This document shows, one piece after another, positions 17,199 through 27,585 of a DNA stretch of 64,000 nucleotides (the first letter of the stretch is position 1; each line of letters begins with the position of its first letter). Origin of the DNA: Fimbriimonadaceae bacterium (GTDB taxonomy: Bacteria > Armatimonadota > Fimbriimonadia > Fimbriimonadales > Fimbriimonadaceae); contig JALHNM010000003.1 in the NCBI GenBank assembly GCA_022843485.1, positions 186,001 through 250,000 on the forward strand, in the 5' to 3' direction. The notes beneath the pieces were generated by a model that saw nothing but the letters and a program-made list of their open reading frames with translations, ran no database searches and was not told where the DNA came from. Position numbers and translations under genes: made by a program.

Positions 17199-20100
17199 CT
17201 ATTGCCTCTGCGCGAACACTGGTGCGACGAGCCCTCTCGCCCCGACGACGGGGGGGAGCTCGAACAGCACGCTGAGCGCGGTGAATCCTAGGTTGCGTTT
17301 CGTGAGGGCGTAGCCCGGGTCGGTGGCGGGGCCGTCGAAGCTCCCATCGAGCATCACGACCTCGCCCTGGAAGCGCCGTCCGTCGAACCGCTGGCCGACG
17401 TACCCGTTCACGACGAGCACGTCCCCGGAGTCCAGTCGGCGGGCGAAGGTGGGCCGGAGGGCCGTCGCGTTGACCGCGAGCCGGGAGCGGTCGTAAGGGG
17501 GGGCGCTCCTGGGTCGGCGGATCGAGACGTAAGCCTCCGCAGGGAGCATCCAGCGAGTCTCCCACGGGCCGCCGGCCGTCCTTTGGACGACTTCGTACAC
17601 GCCGGTGGCGTCGGTGAACATCACGGCGAGGCGGTTGACCCCGCCGTCCGGCACGTACCGGAGCGTCACCGAGCTCAGGCCCACGAGTTTCTGCGTCCGG
17701 GCCTCTTGGTTCAGGCTCGGGAGCAGCCAGTCGTACTGGCCGGGTTGGCCCGGGATCTCGCCGAGGAACGTCCGCGCGGCGATCGGCGGCCGGACGAACT
17801 CGGTGAGCACCTCGGTCCGCGACCCGTCGTAGAGGACGATCCCGCCGTTGCCGCCGGTGCGGTCGGCCTGCTCGTTCCCGCCCGCGAGTCCGAACGTGCC
17901 GCGCCCGACTTCGACGTTGCCGAACCCGAGGGCGACGATCGTCCGCTGTTGGTTCGGGTCGTTCGGGTCGACGGCCCGGACGCGGCCGATGCTCGTGTAG
18001 GCGTAGTCCTTGCCGCTCAGCTCTTCCGGCGAGTGCCAGTAGAGCACCCCGAGAGCCCGGCGTGAGCGACCATCGATGTCGGTGAACTGGACGACGCCGA
18101 GGTTCCGGCCCCGCGAGTCGAGCTCATAGCGGTCGACGACCTCGACGACGCGGCGGTTGCCAGAGTCGGCGATCAGGTAGTGCACCCACCGTTCGACCGG
18201 TCGGGCGTTGCTGAAGGGGTTGTCCGCGTCCCGCACGACGGTCTCGAAGCTGAGGACGTCCTTCGGCCGGCTGAGCGAGCGGCTAGCCCCGGGTTGCATC
18301 CCGGAGGCCGCGCCCTGGGCCGGGAGCCCGGTGGGGACGAAACGCGGGTCCACGATGAACCCGGTGACGGTCCGGACCTCACGCGCGGCGGCGTCGACCC
18401 GGACGATCCGGTCGCTCCCCGTATCGACGATGAGCGAGCCGTTCTCGTCCGCCGGGTAGACCCGGTTCGGCTCGCTGAGCTGGCGCGAGACGTTCGAGGT
18501 GCCGGTCGGTTGGCCCGACCCGGCTTGGAACGTCTGGTCGGTCGTCCACACGGGGTTCCCGCTCGGGTCGAACCGTGACACCCGCCCGGAGTCGGCGACC
18601 AGGAAGTCGGACTTGGCGAAGACGTAGAGGCCGTTCTCGCTCGTCACGGCGAGGGTGCTGTCCCCGATCGCGAGGTTCAGGACGTCCTCGTTCTCCGGGA
18701 GGGCGGCCTGGTTGACGCGGATGCGGAGGTCGTCGAACTCGGTGATCCCGCGGAACTGCGGCCACTTGACCGCCGTCGCCGGCCGCACGTCGAACGGGCC
18801 CTCGGGGTTCGCGTTCTGACGGAACGCCCAGAGCTGGCTCTGCCACGGGCGCGCCGGGTCGGGGACGAGGAACTCGTCGTTCGGGCTCAGGTTCGCGTCC
18901 TGGGCGAAGATGAGGCCGTTGAACCGGGGCGGGAAGATCCCGGACAGGATGCTCGGCAGCACGCTGAGCCCGCCCAGGTAGATCGTCTCGCCCGCCACGC
19001 GCGGGGCAGACCCCGGGGCGAAGCCGTTGACCACGTTGTACCAAAGGATCGGCGACCAGCGACCCCCCGACCGGCCCGAGATGAATCGGCCGTTGTCCTG
19101 GAGCGCGTCCGGTTCGACGACCGTGTCCGTGCTCCCGGCCCGGCGGACGATGACGGGCAGGCTCGTCGAGATCGAGTCCCGGACTCGGCCACGCACCACG
19201 TTCATCAGGCTCCCGAGGATCACGCGGGACCGGGTCGTGCCGGGGATCGGCTCGACCGTGAACTGCCCGGGCTGGAGCTGGCTGAACTGCTCGGGGCGGC
19301 GCTTGTTCGTGCTCAGACTCGGGTCCGGTTGCACGAGCGTGAAGTTCGATTCCTGGCCCTCGATCTCGAAGGACGGGGTCGGCGGGTCGGCCTTGAACGC
19401 GACGAGCACGCCCGTGTTGGCCTGGGCGAACCCGAGGTCCTTGACCGCGTTCGCCATCGCGTAGACGGTCTGCCCCTTGACGACCGGTCCTCCGACGAAG
19501 CGGTAGCGGAACATCGGCGTGTCGAGCGGGCGGAACAGGCGGACGAGGTCTTGGGTGTCGCCGAAGACGGTCGGGACCTGAAGGGTCTCCGGGGTACCCG
19601 CGCCGGTGTTGAGTTGGTACTCGAGGGCGCGGTAGAGGTCGAACCGGGCGGCCATCGAGAACTGCCCAGGGCCGCGGTCCTCGCGGAAGGCGTAGAACGT
19701 CCCGCCGTCGCTCTGGTCGTCGCCACTACCGGTGGTGGTCACGAAGATGGCGCCCGTCGGCCCGATCGCCGGTGAGCCGACGATGCGCCGGCCAAGGTTC
19801 GTGTCGTCCGGCAGTTCGAGGTTGCCTCGCACGTAGTTGTCCGGAGACGCCCCGCCGAATTGGCCCGCGCGGGACCAATCGATCGTGTAGTCGATCCGCC
19901 AGCTGACGACGTTGGCGGGGTTCCCGCCCCGACCATCGTAGTCGAACGGCGGCCGCCCAGGCCGGAGCCCAAGGTTGATCACGCCGCTCGGCGTCTGGCT
20001 GACCGTGCCGTCCAGCGTCTGCTCGAGTTCGGCCCGGGTGAAGGGCTCGCCGGTCGGCTTGATGATCGTGACCTTGAGGCCAAGGGCGCCGTTCGGGCCG

Positions 20101-21980
20101 CTCGGGCTCGTGAGGAGCGGCAAGCCGAAGCGGGAGGCCCGAGTGAAGAGGTTGATCGAGTTGCCCGTGATCTCCTTGCGGTCCGGGTTCTCGCCGCGGG
20201 CACCGAGCCAGACGCTGATCAGCCCGGCTGGCCGTTGGACGACTCCGGTCGACGGTTGGGTGGCGCAGTAGACCACGCGGTCGGCGCCACCGGACCCATC
20301 GAGGATCGGGATGTAGCCCACTGTGGGCTCCGAGGAGAGGGGCGGGGTGCGGCCTGCGCTACTGATCGTGAACGTGTTGGGCCCCTCGGTCACGACTTGG
20401 GCCCGGGCGAGGTCCGCGACCCACAGTCGGCCGGCGGTCTGGTTCTGCACCTGCGCGGTGTCGGCGAGGACCACGAGCCCCTCATGGACGGTGGGCGCGA
20501 ACGGACCGGCGTTCGAGTCCGGGGTGAACCCGGGGAGCGGCCCGAGCGTGGCGAGGGCCGGCTGGTTCAGCGGGTCGCCCGTCGGGTCGAGTGGGAGGAC
20601 GAACGCTTGGCCGTTGTCGCCCATCACCCAGACCTGGTCGGGGCTGGCGAGGAGGGTGTCCGGGGACTCGACCACGGTCGGAGCGGAAAGCCTCGACGCG
20701 CCGCCGAGCGGGGCGGACTGGTAGACGAGGTCGCCGAGGACCCCGACGGGGTTCGGGGCGCCGTCGTCCGGGTTCCCGTCGAAGTCGAGGTCGCGGTCGG
20801 GCCGGCCATCGTAGACGTACACCCGGTTCCCTTTCGTGAGGACGACCCGGCCCTTGAAGAGGGCGGGCTCTTGGCCCGCGCGGAAGGTCCCCCCGCCCTG
20901 GTCGTCGATGAACCTTCGCAGCATCGGAGCGGACACGTCGACGCTGTTGCTGCCGGAGCGGCGGGAGTTGCCCGCAGCGCTGGTCGAGGCCCCGGCCGCG
21001 GCCACGACGTTGAAGGCCAGCTTGGCGGCGGCGACGAACGACGGGTCGCTCACGGCGGGACGGGCCGTGTAGCCGCGGTTCGCGAGGAACCCGGTCGGGT
21101 TCGCCGGGTCCACCCCGCGGTTCAGGTTGGCCGTGACCCCACGGGTCGTGAGGACGAAGGCACCCTGGCCGATCTGGGCGGTGCTCACCGTCCGCTGGGC
21201 GGCGTTCCCGGCGATGCCCGCCACGGGGACGAGCCGGGCCGACTCCCACGGCAGCCACGAGAGGAACTGCGGGATCGAGCCGAGGTCCCCGGCCTCGAGC
21301 GGTCGCGAGACGAGCCGCAGGTTCTGGAGCGGGTTCTCGGTGAGTTGGAGGTCGAAGAGCGACAGGGCGTTCGGGAACCTCATGAGCGGGTGCTCGAGGT
21401 TCGCGTCGACCGGGCCGTTGTTCTGTCCGACCCCGAACGGCACGGGCAGCGGGTTGCCGATGTCGAAGTCCGGCGTGCCGCCGACGTCGTCGACCAGATC
21501 GGCCCAGAGCACGCCGCCTTGGTCCACGAACCGGCGCAGCCGGTCGCGCTCGGCGGCGGTGAGGCTCACCCCGCGGTACAGGCTGACGACGAGCACGTCG
21601 TAGGTCGCGAGGACCTCGTCGCTCACGTCGGCGAGGCGCACTTCCCAGTACGGCGCCGTCTCGCGGGTGACCCGGGTGCCGGCGACAGGGGTGCTGGCGT
21701 CGAGCAAGGCCCACCGGGCGCGGATCCCGGCGGTGAGGACAGTGGGCGCGAGCGGGTTCGAGAGCGCGATCCGGGCGGGCCGGACGCTCGTGTCCTTGTC
21801 CAGGTTCGCCCAGACGAACGGCGCCGGGTTGGCGACGGCCCCGTTGACCCGCTGGCTATCGATCAGCAGCACTCCGACCCGGACCTCCACAGCGGTGGCG
21901 GCGTAGTTCAGGGGCTGGCCGGTGGCGAGCGCGGCGAGGAGGCCGAGGAGCAGGGTCAAAAGGGGGCGCGTGGTTCTCAC
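17199..21980 (-). CDS. Giant exported protein with GATase-like N-domain and propeller/NHL-type repeats
   Basis: A 1593-residue protein. I chose GTG 21980 because it overlaps the preceding stop (GTGA) and opens into a signal peptide (RPLLTLLLGLLAALATGQP); the open frame continues upstream to 23009 only inside the previous gene. Residues about 105-150 (VLVVSLYRGVSLTAAERDRL, then FVDQGGVLWADLVDD) look like a glutamine-amidotransferase-like/DUF4159 fold. A propeller-like region follows with a calcium-type loop DLDFDGNPDDG near residue 400. Further on is an NHL-like stretch (FDPSGNPVWTTD, NGSLIVDTGSDRIVRVDAA). It lies between the PilX-like gene and the second giant gene, 3 bp from the latter. Surface display or pilus association is inferred. 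Confidence 0.78.
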   Translation of the reverse strand: MRTTRPLLTLLLGLLAALATGQPLNYAATAVEVRVGVLLIDSQRVNGAVANPAPFVWANLDKDTSVRPARIALSNPLAPTVLTAGIRARWALLDASTPVAGTRVTRETAPYWEVRLADVSDEVLATYDVLVVSLYRGVSLTAAERDRLRRFVDQGGVLWADLVDDVGGTPDFDIGNPLPVPFGVGQNNGPVDANLEHPLMRFPNALSLFDLQLTENPLQNLRLVSRPLEAGDLGSIPQFLSWLPWESARLVPVAGIAGNAAQRTVSTAQIGQGAFVLTTRGVTANLNRGVDPANPTGFLANRGYTARPAVSDPSFVAAAKLAFNVVAAAGASTSAAGNSRRSGSNSVDVSAPMLRRFIDDQGGGTFRAGQEPALFKGRVVLTKGNRVYVYDGRPDRDLDFDGNPDDGAPNPVGVLGDLVYQSAPLGGASRLSAPTVVESPDTLLASPDQVWVMGDNGQAFVLPLDPTGDPLNQPALATLGPLPGFTPDSNAGPFAPTVHEGLVVLADTAQVQNQTAGRLWVADLARAQVVTEGPNTFTISSAGRTPPLSSEPTVGYIPILDGSGGADRVVYCATQPSTGVVQRPAGLISVWLGARGENPDRKEITGNSINLFTRASRFGLPLLTSPSGPNGALGLKVTIIKPTGEPFTRAELEQTLDGTVSQTPSGVINLGLRPGRPPFDYDGRGGNPANVVSWRIDYTIDWSRAGQFGGASPDNYVRGNLELPDDTNLGRRIVGSPAIGPTGAIFVTTTGSGDDQSDGGTFYAFREDRGPGQFSMAARFDLYRALEYQLNTGAGTPETLQVPTVFGDTQDLVRLFRPLDTPMFRYRFVGGPVVKGQTVYAMANAVKDLGFAQANTGVLVAFKADPPTPSFEIEGQESNFTLVQPDPSLSTNKRRPEQFSQLQPGQFTVEPIPGTTRSRVILGSLMNVVRGRVRDSISTSLPVIVRRAGSTDTVVEPDALQDNGRFISGRSGGRWSPILWYNVVNGFAPGSAPRVAGETIYLGGLSVLPSILSGIFPPRFNGLIFAQDANLSPNDEFLVPDPARPWQSQLWAFRQNANPEGPFDVRPATAVKWPQFRGITEFDDLRIRVNQAALPENEDVLNLAIGDSTLAVTSENGLYVFAKSDFLVADSGRVSRFDPSGNPVWTTDQTFQAGSGQPTGTSNVSRQLSEPNRVYPADENGSLIVDTGSDRIVRVDAAAREVRTVTGFIVDPRFVPTGLPAQGAASGMQPGASRSLSRPKDVLSFETVVRDADNPFSNARPVERWVHYLIADSGNRRVVEVVDRYELDSRGRNLGVVQFTDIDGRSRRALGVLYWHSPEELSGKDYAYTSIGRVRAVDPNDPNQQRTIVALGFGNVEVGRGTFGLAGGNEQADRTGGNGGIVLYDGSRTEVLTEFVRPPIAARTFLGEIPGQPGQYDWLLPSLNQEARTQKLVGLSSVTLRYVPDGGVNRLAVMFTDATGVYEVVQRTAGGPWETRWMLPAEAYVSIRRPRSAPPYDRSRLAVNATALRPTFARRLDSGDVLVVNGYVGQRFDGRRFQGEVVMLDGSFDGPATDPGYALTKRNLGFTALSVLFELPPVVGARGLVAPVFAQRQ

Positions 21981-24900
21981 GGGTTCACCTCGCCGAAGTA
22001 GGCGAGCGTCGGGCTGACGGGCAGTCTCGGCATCGGCGGTAGCGCCCGGCCGAACTCGTCGGTCCGGAGCGGTGTGCGCCCGTCGGCGCTCGATGAGGCG
22101 AGCACCGGGTCGTAGACCAGCGTCAGGTTCGGGACGGTCGGGTTGGCCGAGAGGTCGAGGCCCGAGGTGTGCTGGGCCGGGATGCGGCGGCCGCTGGCGC
22201 CGATGAGGCGCGGCATCCAGCCCCACTTCTTGAGCCATTCCGCTTGGGCGCTGATCGGAGCGGGCATGTTCTCGCTCACGGCGCCGAAGAGGCTCACCCG
22301 GACGGCGAGCGGCTCGCCGTAGAACGGGACCTCGGGCGAGTGGCCGTACAGTTCGAACCGCCGTTGGCGCGCCTCGTCGTCGTTGAGCCCTCGGTAGGGC
22401 GACCCCGCGGTGGTCCGGTCGAGCCAGGCCTGGCGGGTGTCGTCGCTCTTGAGGTTCGTCCAGTGGCCGGGGATCACGAAGAAGGACCCGTCCTCGGCGA
22501 AGAGGGAGGCCTCGATCCGCACGTCGTGGGGGGCGACCGCGACTCTGGAGGCGAGGTAGTTCTTCATCGGCACCTGGCCGACGGCGTTCATCCGCACCCG
22601 AAGGAACGTCGGGTCCTGGACGCCGAGCGCGATCGGGCCGATGTCGGGGTTGTTCGAGACGAGGTTGCGCCCGTTGAACGTGAAGCTCGCGTCGACGAGC
22701 GGCAGGCCGACGTTCTCGAACTTCGGGAACGCGTTGAGCGCGGGGTTGCCGAGGCCGTAGACCGGCACGGTCGTGCCGTTCGGGAAGAACGGGCTCGCCG
22801 CGTTGAACACGACCTGGGTCGCGCCGAAGTCGATCGTCCGCGGGACGAGCAGTGTCGCCCAGTCCCCGCCGCCGAGGTACCGGCCGCTGAGGGCGTCGAC
22901 CGAGACGAACCCGGGGCCGTTGTCGTCGGCCGCGCTCGTGAGCAGCAGCCGGGTCGGGATGCTCCCCCCGCCGCCCGCCTCGGTGTAGGTCCGGGCGTAG
23001 GGCTGCCACGAACTCGGGTTCAGCGGGTTGCCGCTGAGCGGGTCGAGCAGGAAGGCGGTCTCGAGCACGATGTCGGGGTTGTCGATCCGGAGTTCGAACG
23101 GGTTGGCCGTGTCCGGCGCGGCGTTCGCGTCCTTCTCGTCCACCCGTTCGCCCGGGGCGGGGCCGAAGAACAGCGTCGTGTTAAGCGTGACGTAGTCCCG
23201 CGCCATGAGCATCGCCATCGACCGGCTCGGCCGTTGCAGGACCGTCCCCGTCTCGTCGACGACCCCTTTCGTCACGCTGCCGTCCACGTAGACCGTCCCG
23301 AACGAAGCGAGCGTGATCTGTTGGTCGGTGGGGATGACGCCGCGGACCCGGACGTCCCCTTCGAACAGCAGGACGCCGTTGAAGAGCCGGCCCGCTAGTC
23401 GGAAGTCTTGGTCGGTGAGCGAGGCCCCCGGCCTGCCGACCAGGGCGGGCTGGGTGATCGAGTCGATGACCATCGGTCGGCGTGCGTCGGCCGCGGTCGG
23501 GTACCCGACGCTCCGGACGCGGAACCGGGCCCTCGTCTCCGTCGTCGGCCCGCCGTCCGGTCGGCGCCAGAACGGGACTCGGCTCCGGGTGTCGCGTACG
23601 ATCTCGAACCCGTCGGGCAGGAGCCTCACGGTCGGGGCGCGCGGGATGTAGAAGGGCCCGCGCCAGCCTTCGGTCTGGGCGTTGTTGGGGTTGAGCCAGT
23701 CGGTCGGCAGGGATCGGACGGCCCCGGCGATCTGGCGCTCGTCCTCGCTGTTCGAGTTCCCCCGCTCCGGCGAGTCGACGTAGACGCCGCTCCCGTAGCC
23801 GAACCTCCCGGAGTTGCGCCCGTTCACGAGCGCCCCCGAGTCGCGGGTCAGGACAAGGTAGCGGTTGAGCCCGTTCTGGGGGTCGGTCTCGATGATCGAG
23901 GGCGGCTCTTTCCGGGCCGCGCCGCGGCTAAAGCCGTCGACGTCGGCGTCCTGTCGGCCGTCGCGAAGGACGCCGCCCAGGGTCGTGAACCGGGCCGCAC
24001 CGCTATCGAGCGGGTACCCGTTCGCGGGCGGGTCACCCGCCACGACGAGGGGGTTTTGGAACGTGGACGCGTTCGACCCTACTGAGTCCGACCACGCGCT
24101 GCCCCAGGTCGAGTTGGCGGGGCGGTAGACGCTGCGGATGACCCGCAGGCGGGCCCCAGAGTTCCCGGGCGCGATGGACCCCGCCACGGACCAGCCCTCG
24201 TTCACGAAGGCGTTGAGGACGATGTCGTTCTGGCCGAACACCTTGAGGTCGGCGTTGCTATGCAGCGACCCTCCCCCGGGCGTGCGCTCCCAGTTCGGGG
24301 CGCCGGGCGTCCCGTCCGGGAACGCCTGGCCCCAGAGCAGGGTGCCGGCGACCGGTTGGACCTGCCCCGCCACGTCGCCGTAGGTGACGCCAAGGCCGAC
24401 CTCGTCGAACGGGTTCCGGGCCCCGGTGCTCGCGCTCGCGGCGGGGAAGCCGATCTCGGCGGGCCGGGAGACGCGGTCCTTGTTCGTGACGAACCGGGCG
24501 GTCTCGACGATCCCGATCGAGGCGAACGCGAGGAGGCTCCGCGAGTCGGTGAGCTGGGCGTCGGCCTGCTTGATCCGGCCAAGCTCCCTGGTCTTGTCGG
24601 CGAGGCTGGCGTAGCCCGCCACCTGGACGCGCTGGCCGAGCCGGAGCGTCGGGTCCTCGCGCCGGTCGGTGCGCAGGGCCCCTGGGCGGCCGACGACCTC
24701 GACGGAGAGGTAGCCCCTCGCCTGTCCCGGACGGCGCAGGTTCCCGGTCGGGTTCGCGAAGCTGTCGAACTCGGACGGGGCGTAGCGCACCCTGACGAGG
24801 GCCCGCCCCCGCTCGAAGAAGACCCGGCTGTAGGGGCCGAGCCCGTCCGGCCCGCCGAGGTCGACGAGCCCGGGGACAGGGTTGCCCCCCCGGTCCGGGA

Positions 24901-25240
24901 AGGCGAGTGGGTCGGCCGGGCGCAGGTAGGCGGCGTCCGGGTCCCTCGTGAAGCCCTGGGCGTCGACGTCGAGCGCGGTCGGGGTCGGCCGCCAGTCGGC
25001 CCCGAGGGCCGAGAACCGGAGTTGGTAGTGGGCGTACTCGGCCCCTGCGCGCGCCAGGTCACCGGCGAGCGTGCGTTTCGACGAGGTGTCGGCGCTGCGG
25101 ATGTTCCCGGAGAGGACGGCCGCGAAGGCGAACCCGAGCGACACGAGTACGCCCAGGAGGATCACGGCGACGACCAGGGTCTGGCCGGACTGTCGGCTAC
25201 GGGCTCTCGGGGGGGTGGTCACCATCGTGTCGGCTCTCAT
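21977..25240 (-). CDS. Giant PilX-like/GspK-like minor pilin
   Basis: A 1087-residue protein, several times longer than usual PilX. Near the N-terminus the segment SGQTLVVAVILLGVLVSLGF (from about residue 18) matches the PilX N-terminal helix. Cleavage could occur after the Gly, and Glu is missing at position 5, as in GspK. It continues with ADTSSKRTLAGDLARAGAEYAHY, the usual PilX amphipathic helix. The rest is a very long beta-rich exported region with a DADVDG calcium-type loop near residue 430. ATG 25240 overlaps the PilW-like stop (ATGA); an internal ATG (MVTTPP) is an alternative. By family it would help prime pilus assembly at the inner membrane. Confidence 0.78.
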   Translation of the reverse strand: MRADTMVTTPPRARSRQSGQTLVVAVILLGVLVSLGFAFAAVLSGNIRSADTSSKRTLAGDLARAGAEYAHYQLRFSALGADWRPTPTALDVDAQGFTRDPDAAYLRPADPLAFPDRGGNPVPGLVDLGGPDGLGPYSRVFFERGRALVRVRYAPSEFDSFANPTGNLRRPGQARGYLSVEVVGRPGALRTDRREDPTLRLGQRVQVAGYASLADKTRELGRIKQADAQLTDSRSLLAFASIGIVETARFVTNKDRVSRPAEIGFPAASASTGARNPFDEVGLGVTYGDVAGQVQPVAGTLLWGQAFPDGTPGAPNWERTPGGGSLHSNADLKVFGQNDIVLNAFVNEGWSVAGSIAPGNSGARLRVIRSVYRPANSTWGSAWSDSVGSNASTFQNPLVVAGDPPANGYPLDSGAARFTTLGGVLRDGRQDADVDGFSRGAARKEPPSIIETDPQNGLNRYLVLTRDSGALVNGRNSGRFGYGSGVYVDSPERGNSNSEDERQIAGAVRSLPTDWLNPNNAQTEGWRGPFYIPRAPTVRLLPDGFEIVRDTRSRVPFWRRPDGGPTTETRARFRVRSVGYPTAADARRPMVIDSITQPALVGRPGASLTDQDFRLAGRLFNGVLLFEGDVRVRGVIPTDQQITLASFGTVYVDGSVTKGVVDETGTVLQRPSRSMAMLMARDYVTLNTTLFFGPAPGERVDEKDANAAPDTANPFELRIDNPDIVLETAFLLDPLSGNPLNPSSWQPYARTYTEAGGGGSIPTRLLLTSAADDNGPGFVSVDALSGRYLGGGDWATLLVPRTIDFGATQVVFNAASPFFPNGTTVPVYGLGNPALNAFPKFENVGLPLVDASFTFNGRNLVSNNPDIGPIALGVQDPTFLRVRMNAVGQVPMKNYLASRVAVAPHDVRIEASLFAEDGSFFVIPGHWTNLKSDDTRQAWLDRTTAGSPYRGLNDDEARQRRFELYGHSPEVPFYGEPLAVRVSLFGAVSENMPAPISAQAEWLKKWGWMPRLIGASGRRIPAQHTSGLDLSANPTVPNLTLVYDPVLASSSADGRTPLRTDEFGRALPPMPRLPVSPTLAYFGEVNP

Positions 25241-27579
25241 CGGACGAAGTTCCTGGCCTCCGCCGCCCCCCGCACCGTGATGTTCTGCGGGTTGGGCAGG
25301 TTCTGCGACTGCGGGAAGTTACGGATCGTGACCGTGAACTCGACGACTTGGGTCGTGTCGTAGTCCACCGCCACCACGTCCTTCGGTTCCGTGTATTGGA
25401 AGCGGTAGCTGACGTAGATGTTCCCCGTCGGCACGAACCCGTTCGGCCCTCGGAACCCGCTCGGGATCGGCTCGCCGAACCGCGAGTTCAGTTCGACGTA
25501 ACCCGCGCGGTAGGGCGCCTGCAGCACGGCTTGGAAGAACTCGTCGGCCCGGTAGGCCCGAGGGTCGTACCGCAGGTCCCCGATCGTGTAGGGCAGGCCG
25601 AGCTCGCTCCAGCGCGGCTCCGGCTGGTCGGTGTAGTTGATCAGGTACTGGTTCGGCCCCACCGGCCGCTGGGTGACCCGCGTGTAGCGCACGTACCGGC
25701 CGTAGTTTGGGCCCGGTCGTTGGTCGGGGCCCACAACGACCTCGCTCCCCGGCGTCAGGACGGCCCTAGCCACCACGTCCGCAGGGTCTGCGGCGGGCAG
25801 GAGGGGGCTCAGGCTCCCGTCGGCCTGGGGCACCGCCCGCAGGTCGATGAAGCGGCGCACGTAGGTGGCCCGGTCCAGCCCCGGCGCGAGGCGCGGGAAG
25901 TCGGTCCAAAGCTTGTTGAACGTCCGGTTGACGGGTTGGAACCGTTCGTCGCTCCAAACGCCGGTCCCCACGTCGGGGTCGTTGTTCGGGGTGAAGTCCA
26001 GCGGCGTGTTCGGGTCGTAGGGGCTCACGCGCACGCCGACGCGGTCGGCGACGTTGGGGGCCCCGGCGGCGCTCTGTTGGCCGCGGGTCGGGACGCGAAG
26101 GTCGTAGGCGAGCGAGGCATCGGTGCCGACCTCGTTGATCGGGAAACTCCCGACGAGCTTGCCCCCTCGGGGGTCCGGCACGACCGGGACGAAGTTGACG
26201 AGCCAGCGGGGGTCCTGCAGCCAGTTCGTCCGCGAGTCCGCCGACGCCACCGCCGCGGTGAACGCGTACGGCCGTCCGGGCGTGTCCTTCGGCAGCCGGA
26301 GCACCTCGAGGTAGCGGCTCACGTCGAACACTTCGACCCCTTCGCGCTCGTCGTCCGACATCGTGGCCGGGTCGAACCCGAACAGCCCCACCCGTTCGAC
26401 GCCGGCGAGCGTCCAGGCCCGGCCGACCAGGTACGGTCCGCCGCCCCATTCGCCCCGGACGTCCCCGGCCCGGGCGAGGTTCTCGCCGAACGCCGGGGGC
26501 CAGAGGCTCGGCCAGACCCGGTAGTTGACGTTCGCCCACGCCCCGTACTGGGTCGTGAACACGTCCGGACCCACCTTGTCCGTGTTAAAGGCCTCCTCGC
26601 CGGTGCGCACGGCGAGCTCGCCGGGCACCGCCTCGCTCGTCACCCGCTTGGGCTGGAACCGGACGAGGCTCACGAGCCGCGGGACGTTCCCGTCGTACTG
26701 CACGCGCGGCGGGCTCGTCTTCTCGACCACGGGCGCGACCATGTCGAACCGGCTGACCTCCGTCACCACCGTCGCCCGTCGGAGCCAGTTCTGCATCCGG
26801 ACCGCCTTGCCCCGGCCGACGGCGGTGAGGGCGGAGTTCGCGACGTTGAAGTCCTGGCCCGGCAGCAGGGTGAAGAAGGCGGGGTCGTCGAGGTCGTCCG
26901 GCGTGCCGTCGAGGTCGTCGTCCAGGAAGAGCCCGGTGTCCACGACCGGTTGGAGCCGTCCGTTGACCGTCCGCCACACCCGCGGCTGGACCTCGGCCCG
27001 GAACAGCACGTAGAGATTGTCCCGCTCGCCGCTCCGGGCCATCAGGAGCCCGTCGTAGGGGTTCGTGTACCGCGCGGCCCCGGCGGGGGAGCCGTCGTTC
27101 CCAAGGACCAGCGGCTCGCGGAGCCCGACGAAGTAGCGCACGAGCGTGCTGCCCTGCCTGGCCGGGAGCTGCTGCTGGCCTTTCGGCGCCCGCAGGGTGG
27201 GGTCGAAGCGCCCAGTGTCGGGGTTACGGAACGCACCTCCGGGGCCCCGGTCTTGCGGGTCTCCCTCGGCGGGCCGGACGAGGTCGAGCTTCGCGAAGGG
27301 CAGGCGCACCACGACGGGGGTCCGGTCCCGCCCCGGCACGACCACGTCGATCGCCCCCCGTTCCGCGTTGTTGTCCCGCACGGACGCGGCGTTGCCGACC
27401 TCCCGCTCGAGCTGCCGGACGAGGGTCCGGGCCCGGTCTTGCGCTTGGGAGAACGACTGGGCGGCCCTGGTGAGGTTAAAGCCCTGCACCACCGGCACCG
27501 CGATGATCGTGAGGAGGATCGCCGAGATCGCGATCGCCGTGATGAGTTCGATGAGCGTGAACGCGCTGTGTCGCCGCAT
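25237..27579 (-). CDS. Giant PilW-like prepilin
   Basis: A 780-residue protein with a class III prepilin leader: MRRHSA, then FTLIELITAIAISAILLTII, with Glu5. The helix continues (QSFSQAQDRARTLVRQLEREVGNA), which is the PilW/GspJ pattern with frequent Arg and Gln. PilW is normally about 250-300 residues; the extra length is a large unrecognised domain. Residues 220-232 hold an aspartate-rich calcium-type loop (DDDLDGTPDDLDD). ATG 27579 starts 6 bp after the PilV-like stop, and the 3' end overlaps the PilX-like start. It belongs to the minor-pilin series of this operon. Confidence 0.83.
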   Translation of the reverse strand: MRRHSAFTLIELITAIAISAILLTIIAVPVVQGFNLTRAAQSFSQAQDRARTLVRQLEREVGNAASVRDNNAERGAIDVVVPGRDRTPVVVRLPFAKLDLVRPAEGDPQDRGPGGAFRNPDTGRFDPTLRAPKGQQQLPARQGSTLVRYFVGLREPLVLGNDGSPAGAARYTNPYDGLLMARSGERDNLYVLFRAEVQPRVWRTVNGRLQPVVDTGLFLDDDLDGTPDDLDDPAFFTLLPGQDFNVANSALTAVGRGKAVRMQNWLRRATVVTEVSRFDMVAPVVEKTSPPRVQYDGNVPRLVSLVRFQPKRVTSEAVPGELAVRTGEEAFNTDKVGPDVFTTQYGAWANVNYRVWPSLWPPAFGENLARAGDVRGEWGGGPYLVGRAWTLAGVERVGLFGFDPATMSDDEREGVEVFDVSRYLEVLRLPKDTPGRPYAFTAAVASADSRTNWLQDPRWLVNFVPVVPDPRGGKLVGSFPINEVGTDASLAYDLRVPTRGQQSAAGAPNVADRVGVRVSPYDPNTPLDFTPNNDPDVGTGVWSDERFQPVNRTFNKLWTDFPRLAPGLDRATYVRRFIDLRAVPQADGSLSPLLPAADPADVVARAVLTPGSEVVVGPDQRPGPNYGRYVRYTRVTQRPVGPNQYLINYTDQPEPRWSELGLPYTIGDLRYDPRAYRADEFFQAVLQAPYRAGYVELNSRFGEPIPSGFRGPNGFVPTGNIYVSYRFQYTEPKDVVAVDYDTTQVVEFTVTIRNFPQSQNLPNPQNITVRGAAEARNFVR

Positions 27580-27585
27580 AAGCCT

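Noticed and set aside
14880-17291. An 803-codon plus-strand open frame inside the giant propeller gene
   Set aside because: Composition typical of a shadow frame; the minus strand has a signal peptide and propeller repeats.
21981-23009. N-terminal extension of the first giant exported protein
   Set aside because: It lies inside the PilX-like gene in another frame and would bury the signal peptide; GTG 21980 overlaps the upstream stop.
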